From Candidatus Babelota bacterium (GTDB lineage: Bacteria; Babelota; Babeliae; Babelales; JAUPTZ01): DNA of 10,325 nucleotides. Numbering within the stretch: the first letter of the stretch is position 1; every line of letters starts with the position of its first letter. Made by a program: the position numbers and the translations under genes. The notes below the pieces were generated by a model. That model searched no databases. It was not told where the DNA came from and worked only from the letters and a program-made list of their open reading frames with translations. The DNA is taken from the NCBI GenBank assembly GCA_030917105.1, contig JAUPVI010000024.1:1-10325 (forward strand), written 5' to 3'. This document shows, piece after piece, positions 6,335-10,325 of the stretch.

Positions 6335-8941
6335 TTACCGTACTATTTTCTCTAAGCACGCTTTATGTTTTACAAAAATCTCCAACGCAATATTACACTC
6401 ATTTACCACCAATCCGAAGCGTCGCAGCTCTTCATGCCATACCAAATCAGTTTCACCGGCAGTCTCCATGCCGGTCCTCAACGGCGTAACAACTTCGGTC
6501 ATTATAAGACTCAGCCCTTCGCGTAGCTCTGCAGCATCACACATTAAACGGCAAACTCTTGCGTGGTCATAGGTTCCCATATAGCGATTTACCAAGGCCG
6601 CACGAACGGTTCGCGCCGCCGCCGAAAAACGTATAATCACTGCACGCACCATGGCCAACTTGTCTTGACCGATCCAACGAAAATCGGCCCCTGCAGATAA
6701 ATTAACATTCTCAAGTGATTCCCCCGGAAAAAGATCTACCGGCGTATGCTTGCGAATTTCATCCATAGGAGTCTCGCACGTTAACTCATGAAGCATGGCT
6801 AAGGTGGTCGGCTCATCAACACGTGCAAGCAACTTTTTCGTTGCTACCCACATCTTAATCTCCAGATCTCTCATAAGCAGATCTACACGATTCCCGAGCT
6901 GTAAAAACTTGTCATAATGCGAAAGCCACAAAAGTGAAACACTCAAGGCAATCAAATACTGCTTAAAGAGCGCAAGTAAGGCAATAATGCGATACGTACC
7001 AACATAGAGCCTCTTCAAATCTGAAGTCATATGTACGCTACTACCGCCGGTATCCATATACATGTGTCCTCCTTGTGAAGCCAATGTACATCCCAGCGCA
7101 GAAGCCGCTGCGCCAAAAACTGCCCCTATGGCTCCCCCAACGGCTGCCCTCTTAGCAAAAGTCTTGCCCGCTTGCCGCACAAACAACCCAACAATTGCTC
7201 CGATACCGCCAGTTATAAGTGTTACACCAGCCATAATCCACCATTCATTATCCTGAACCCACTTCACCCTATCCGCTTTTGTTGTCTCAAGGCAGCTCAA
7301 TGGCCGCTGCTGCTTAATTTCATTCCAAACCACAGAAGCAATAATGGGATCTTTTCGCCCCAGGTAGCAGCACACGGTGTCACGTATATCGTTAAAAATA
7401 TAATCACTCACTTCGGTGGCTAGAAGGCCTCCTTTTTTTCTGCTTTCATCATCGATGGCATCAAATCCAATCTCCTTCAGCCCGTCAAGAACTCCTTGTG
7501 TGTTGACGCTCTCCCACAGTGGGTTATTATGCAGAGTAAGCAAGAAACCTTTTTGCGGCATAGCGCTATAAAAAGTCGTTGGCAATACCGCTATTAAGTT
7601 ATCATTCAACTGCAAGGTAGACAGCATCAGCTGACCATCTTTATCTCGCGGGAGGCGAGCAATATCAAACATGACAATTTTATTATCCATCGCATTCAAT
7701 ACACGTAAGTCTGGCAGAAAGGATATATTTGGTAGGTCGGTAAATTGGTTACCAGAAATATCAAGTGTTTTAAGCTTGAGCACCAGGCGCAATGAAGGAC
7801 AAGACGCAAGTCCGCAGCGTGGCAAAAATAACAAAGTAAGTCGTGGCACCGGCTTTAAAAACTCTTCCGGCAGCTCAAGGGCGGCAACGTCGGCCATAAA
7901 AAGCTTTTCTAACTTTTCTAGCCCTTGCAACGCACGGACTGAAATGCTGCGCAACGGATTATTATTTAACATCAATGACTGAAGCGCAGGAAAGCAAGAA
8001 AAAGCCCCTATGGGCAACTCGGCCAGGGCATTATTTGCCAGGTTAAGCTCGGTCACTTTAAGCAACTCTTCAGCTGAAAAAAAATTCGTGAAAACCTGAC
8101 AAAAATCATCAAGCGTATTCAGCCCTTGACCGGAAAGATCTAGCATCTTATCTCCTTTAAAGAAAGAGCTCATAAATTCCTCTTTTCCATATTCAAGCGC
8201 CAACCCTGCAACACTCTTAGTACTCGATAGATAGCCAATACTAAAAGTGGAATCAAGATCAGAAGAAAGACCAGAAGAAGTAGAAGAATAAGATGAATTA
8301 GAAGTGCTTGATGAGCTTCGCGTACTGACCGAGGAAGCGTCAGAGCTCCCACAATCTTCTTGCCGCAGCACAACCCGCTCAACCCAAGCAGGCAATGGAT
8401 CAAAACCCCACAACACCCGCTTTATTGAGCGTGAATTACACTGATCAGTAATCGGAGAATTATACAGATAACGGGCAAGTAATCGCTCATCCTCTGCTTC
8501 ACGACCAGTAAAAGAAGTGCGTAATTTCTCCATCATATGCATAAACTCACGCATGCTGCGCCGATCAACACCAAGTCGTTGTACTGGTTTTCCTTCTGGT
8601 AAACCCAACGCAGTTAAAAAAGTAGTGGGGAGCAGACAGACTGTTTTGTCCCCCAAACAGATCTGTACTAACGCATATGAAATCGCGCTCCCCACTGCCT
8701 TTGCCACCTCCGTGACGGTGGACAGAGAGGTAAATTGTTGCACCATTGATTTCTCTCGCTTAAGAGAAATCAATAATTTCCCCCCAGCGGCTATATAATC
8801 ACTATATACCGATTGCGGCAAATACAGCCGTGCCCCCTCCTTACCACATACAACCCCCGCAATGGTAATTGGTGAAGAACCACTCAACGTGGGCGCGTGG
8901 CGCGCCGAGCCATATGCCGCGCTACTAGATACACAGATCAA
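6335..8941 (-). CDS. leucine-rich-repeat membrane/surface protein with glycine-zipper segment
   Basis: The 868-residue frame encodes an exported LRR protein of unknown partner. In order: a hydrophobic start (ICVSSSAAYGSA), a soluble region (about 25-195), a low-complexity serine-rich linker (198-245), leucine-rich repeats (about 264-475, such as VTELNLANNALAELP, LQSLMLNNNPL, LKTLDISGNQF and LSTLQLNDNLI), a linker, hydrophobic glycine-rich segments WWIMAGVTLITGGIGAIVGLFV (567-588) and AVGGAIGAVFGAAASALG (600-617), a third hydrophobic stretch (650-673), and a helical C-terminal region to 868. LRRs usually bind other proteins, and in host-associated bacteria they often face host targets; that role is inferred. 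The only start in this frame is TTG at 8939-8941, with no ribosome-binding site and lacking the basic end of a signal peptide. A good site and ATG lie at 8973-8987 one frame away across a T9 tract (see findings). A perfect 12-bp hairpin lies inside the gene at 8745-8774. Confidence 0.85.
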   Translation of the reverse strand: MICVSSSAAYGSARHAPTLSGSSPITIAGVVCGKEGARLYLPQSVYSDYIAAGGKLLISLKREKSMVQQFTSLSTVTEVAKAVGSAISYALVQICLGDKTVCLLPTTFLTALGLPEGKPVQRLGVDRRSMREFMHMMEKLRTSFTGREAEDERLLARYLYNSPITDQCNSRSIKRVLWGFDPLPAWVERVVLRQEDCGSSDASSVSTRSSSSTSNSSYSSTSSGLSSDLDSTFSIGYLSSTKSVAGLALEYGKEEFMSSFFKGDKMLDLSGQGLNTLDDFCQVFTNFFSAEELLKVTELNLANNALAELPIGAFSCFPALQSLMLNNNPLRSISVRALQGLEKLEKLFMADVAALELPEEFLKPVPRLTLLFLPRCGLASCPSLRLVLKLKTLDISGNQFTDLPNISFLPDLRVLNAMDNKIVMFDIARLPRDKDGQLMLSTLQLNDNLIAVLPTTFYSAMPQKGFLLTLHNNPLWESVNTQGVLDGLKEIGFDAIDDESRKKGGLLATEVSDYIFNDIRDTVCCYLGRKDPIIASVVWNEIKQQRPLSCLETTKADRVKWVQDNEWWIMAGVTLITGGIGAIVGLFVRQAGKTFAKRAAVGGAIGAVFGAAASALGCTLASQGGHMYMDTGGSSVHMTSDLKRLYVGTYRIIALLALFKQYLIALSVSLLWLSHYDKFLQLGNRVDLLMRDLEIKMWVATKKLLARVDEPTTLAMLHELTCETPMDEIRKHTPVDLFPGESLENVNLSAGADFRWIGQDKLAMVRAVIIRFSAAARTVRAALVNRYMGTYDHARVCRLMCDAAELREGLSLIMTEVVTPLRTGMETAGETDLVWHEELRRFGLVVNECNIALEIFVKHKACLEKIVR
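8745..8774. repeat. perfect 12-bp hairpin inside the LRR gene
   Basis: ATTGATTTCTCT (8745-8756) and AGAGAAATCAAT (8763-8774) are exact reverse complements with a six-base spacer. On the coding (-) strand the stem covers codons for LISLKREKS and ends at an in-frame ATG (Met66). No T run follows on the coding strand. Confidence 0.75.
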
Positions 8942-8948
8942 AAAAAAA
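8940..8948 (-). repeat. T9 homopolymer tract at the start of the LRR gene
   Basis: Nine A on the + strand (T on the coding strand) lie between the ATG at 8973-8975 and the LRR frame. With nine T the ATG frame ends after 16 codons (TAG at 8925-8927). With eight T it enters the LRR frame at the codon now read as TTG. Runs of this length are prone to replication slippage and RNA-polymerase slippage. Confidence 0.8.
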
Positions 8949-8972
8949 GATATTTCGTCCTATATTATTTAT

Positions 8973-8989
8973 CATAACTACATCCTTCT
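8973..8989 (-). promoter_or_regulatory. ribosome-binding site and likely true ATG of the LRR gene
   Basis: On the - strand AGAAGGA (complement of 8983-8989) precedes ATG (complement of 8973-8975) by seven bases, an ideal arrangement. The codons after it read MINNIGRNI and then reach the T9 tract. Joined to the LRR frame they would give a signal peptide with a charged start, MINNIGRNIFFLICVSSSAA. This start is far better than the TTG at 8941. Confidence 0.65.
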
Positions 8990-8996
8990 TTACTGG

Positions 8997-9104
8997 TTGG
9001 CCAGCGATCTCACCGCAAGTACACACACATCGATCATCGATCTTCCGTGACAGCATATCGCTCCCGCTGCATGCATCAAGCAATGCGGAAGAACCGCTGG
9101 CCAA
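8997..9104. repeat. nested inverted repeats in the gap upstream of the LRR gene
   Basis: TTGGCCAGCG (8997-9006) is the exact reverse complement of CGCTGGCCAA (9095-9104). Inside them, TCTTCCG (9041-9047) is the complement of CGGAAGA (9086-9092). ATCGATC is repeated in tandem at 9029-9042. The gap is transcribed toward the LRR gene, and the structure would end about eight bases before its ribosome-binding site, so it could be a folded leader RNA. Alternatively it is a remnant of an element. Confidence 0.45.
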
Positions 9105-9112
9105 ACTTTTTG

Positions 9113-10325
9113 TTACTTCTTTTCGTTGTTACTCAATAGTGTTTCCGTCGTTTTAGCAAACAACGCTTCATCATTTGTCAGCTTTGCTTCCGCCGGCGGT
9201 CGGTCATTAGAAGGAGGCGCCCCACCAGCATCATCATTAATGCTGTCAGATGCAGGGCTCACCCTGTTATGCCATTTTCGTAACATTTTTCGATATTTTT
9301 TCCGGTGCCACAGTGTGCCGATTAATGCACGATGCGCTACTGCTTCATCAATCCCCTGCTGCTCCATAAGCATAGCAGCAAGAGATTCAATAATAATCTG
9401 TACGCACCGATGTTGCTGCACCTTGTCAGCCCGCATCAAATGCAATACTGCATTGAGTGGCGTTTTGTTGCCCTTAATAAAGGTTGCAACCGCCAGTACA
9501 TCAGAGTCCCGTGACCGCTTGCCCATAAATCCGGCAACTGGTGCATGCTCCTGGCGACGATCAGTCATGAACGACTGCATCGAGGTACCGCAAAACGCCA
9601 CTAATTCCTCCGCAAAAATGTTTCTCACATCATCAACCTTATCATCCATAAGTGATCGCAATAACACCGCCGCACTATCAGGACCTCTTCCGCCAATCAC
9701 GTGGCTAACCAATGGTGCAAGTATTTCTTCACGCGTAAGCAATGTAACCACCTCCGCTTCTTCCAGAGGCTTAGCTATCGTCGCAGCACGTACAGCCTGT
9801 TCTGCTTTGCGTACATGAAGCGCATCATCCGCACTTAAATGGGCACAGGATGCCTCACGCATCAATCTATCGCGGAGTTCCGGGCTTGGTTTTTCAATGA
9901 CCATTCCTCCTGTGCCAGTGTTTAGGGCATGGACGACTAAGCCATCTTCTTGTTGAAGTCGCACGAGTGCATCTGCGGGCAGGAGCGTAAATGCTTGATG
10001 ACACTCATCCCGCACACAGCTAGCATCTCCCCCGGGAGAAACAGCAGAATATGTTCCACTAAAATTTGTCATCGCCGTTAGTCGTTCATTTTTTTGCGAA
10101 TGCCTTGAGTGATAGGCAATCCAGAGACAGGCACCGCCAACAACACAGGCAAGAACTGCACCACTCACATACAGAACAGTATGTTTAATAGATTCCTTGC
10201 TATTCGTATCACGAACACTGCCAAGCACTTGGCGACCCGATGCATCATCAACGCATAAGGCAGCAAGCAGAGATCGCCCCCACTCGCCAATTACCTGAAG
10301 CTTAACATACGTACCCTGATCAGGG
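9113..10325 (-). CDS. single-pass membrane protein of unknown function, 5' end outside the window
   Basis: The frame ends at TAA 9113-9115 and stays open to the window edge, giving about 403 visible residues. A GTG at 10226-10228 could start a 371-residue product, but the 32 codons before it (TYVKLQVIGEWGRSLLAALC and on) look equally coding, so the true start is probably outside. One clear membrane helix is visible (TVLYVSGAVLACVVGGACLWIAYH, about residues 49-72 of the visible part), flanked by polar/basic SRHSQKNER. The downstream part is a long helical charged domain with two Cys near CVRDECHQ. Then comes a basic segment (WHRKKYRKMLRKWHNR) and an acidic, proline-containing tail (GGAPPSNDRPPAEAKLTNDE). 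I recognise no family. It precedes the LRR gene by about 137 bases with no typical terminator between them, so they may share a transcript. Confidence 0.8.
   Translation of the reverse strand, partial: PDQGTYVKLQVIGEWGRSLLAALCVDDASGRQVLGSVRDTNSKESIKHTVLYVSGAVLACVVGGACLWIAYHSRHSQKNERLTAMTNFSGTYSAVSPGGDASCVRDECHQAFTLLPADALVRLQQEDGLVVHALNTGTGGMVIEKPSPELRDRLMREASCAHLSADDALHVRKAEQAVRAATIAKPLEEAEVVTLLTREEILAPLVSHVIGGRGPDSAAVLLRSLMDDKVDDVRNIFAEELVAFCGTSMQSFMTDRRQEHAPVAGFMGKRSRDSDVLAVATFIKGNKTPLNAVLHLMRADKVQQHRCVQIIIESLAAMLMEQQGIDEAVAHRALIGTLWHRKKYRKMLRKWHNRVSPASDSINDDAGGAPPSNDRPPAEAKLTNDEALFAKTTETLLSNNEKK

Noticed and set aside
8939..8941. TTG as the true start of the LRR gene
   Set aside because: It follows a T run with no ribosome-binding site and yields a signal peptide without a charged start. 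The ATG at 8973-8975 is much better but needs a one-base shift.
9126..9818. 230-codon + strand frame
   Set aside because: It lies entirely antisense to the membrane protein gene ending at 9113. Its Ser/Ala/Asn-rich translation is what the reverse of that gene would give, and there is no ribosome-binding site.
10226..10228. GTG as the start of the rightmost gene
   Set aside because: The frame is open and coding-like to the window edge, so the start is more likely outside.
1..10325. CRISPR arrays, transposase genes, rRNA genes
   Set aside because: No regularly spaced repeats, no DDE or tyrosine recombinase motifs, and no rRNA-like sequence were seen.

Overview
The window looks like chromosomal DNA of a host-associated bacterium. 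On the + strand, at the left, are housekeeping genes: the end of an unidentified gene, rsmH (16S rRNA C1402 N4-methyltransferase), spoVG and a tRNA-Gln(UUG). On the - strand, filling the rest, are six genes for secreted or membrane proteins, none of which I can assign to a characterised function. SpoVG, the run of signal-peptide proteins of unknown function, a leucine-rich-repeat protein and a decayed palindromic repeat would fit an intracellular lineage such as Candidatus Dependentiae (TM6). That placement is an inference from gene style, not from a marker, and I hold it weakly.

Layout. 2-337: 3' end of an unknown gene, overlapping rsmH (303-1217) by 35 bases. 1218-1488: non-coding, with a near-consensus sigma70-type promoter (1254-1282) and a double palindrome (1443-1461) in front of spoVG (1489-1830). 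1808-1836: a promoter inside the end of spoVG that probably serves tRNA-Gln (1856-1930). Two strong hairpin terminators follow; the second (2016-2051) is symmetrical and can also stop transcription arriving on the - strand.

The - strand is transcribed right to left: a single-pass membrane protein cut by the window edge (9113-10325), an LRR/glycine-zipper membrane protein (6335-8941), a small secreted protein (5770-6207), a roughly 560-base gap with a MITE-like repeat, a small secreted acidic protein (4873-5244), a membrane-associated protein in the same reading frame (3445-4776), and a signal-peptide protein with two further hydrophobic segments (2092-3351).

Two junctions deserve most attention. 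First, the LRR gene has no credible start in its own frame. A ribosome-binding site and ATG at 8973-8987 lie one frame away, separated by a nine-base T tract (- strand). Loss of one T would join them and create a good signal peptide, so this looks like a phase-variation or slippage switch, or else an indel error. Second, the genes at 4873-5244 and 3445-4776 form one open frame broken only by a single TGA. The 32 codons after that TGA look like protein-coding sequence, which suggests one 599-codon gene split by a nonsense mutation, readthrough, or an assembly error.
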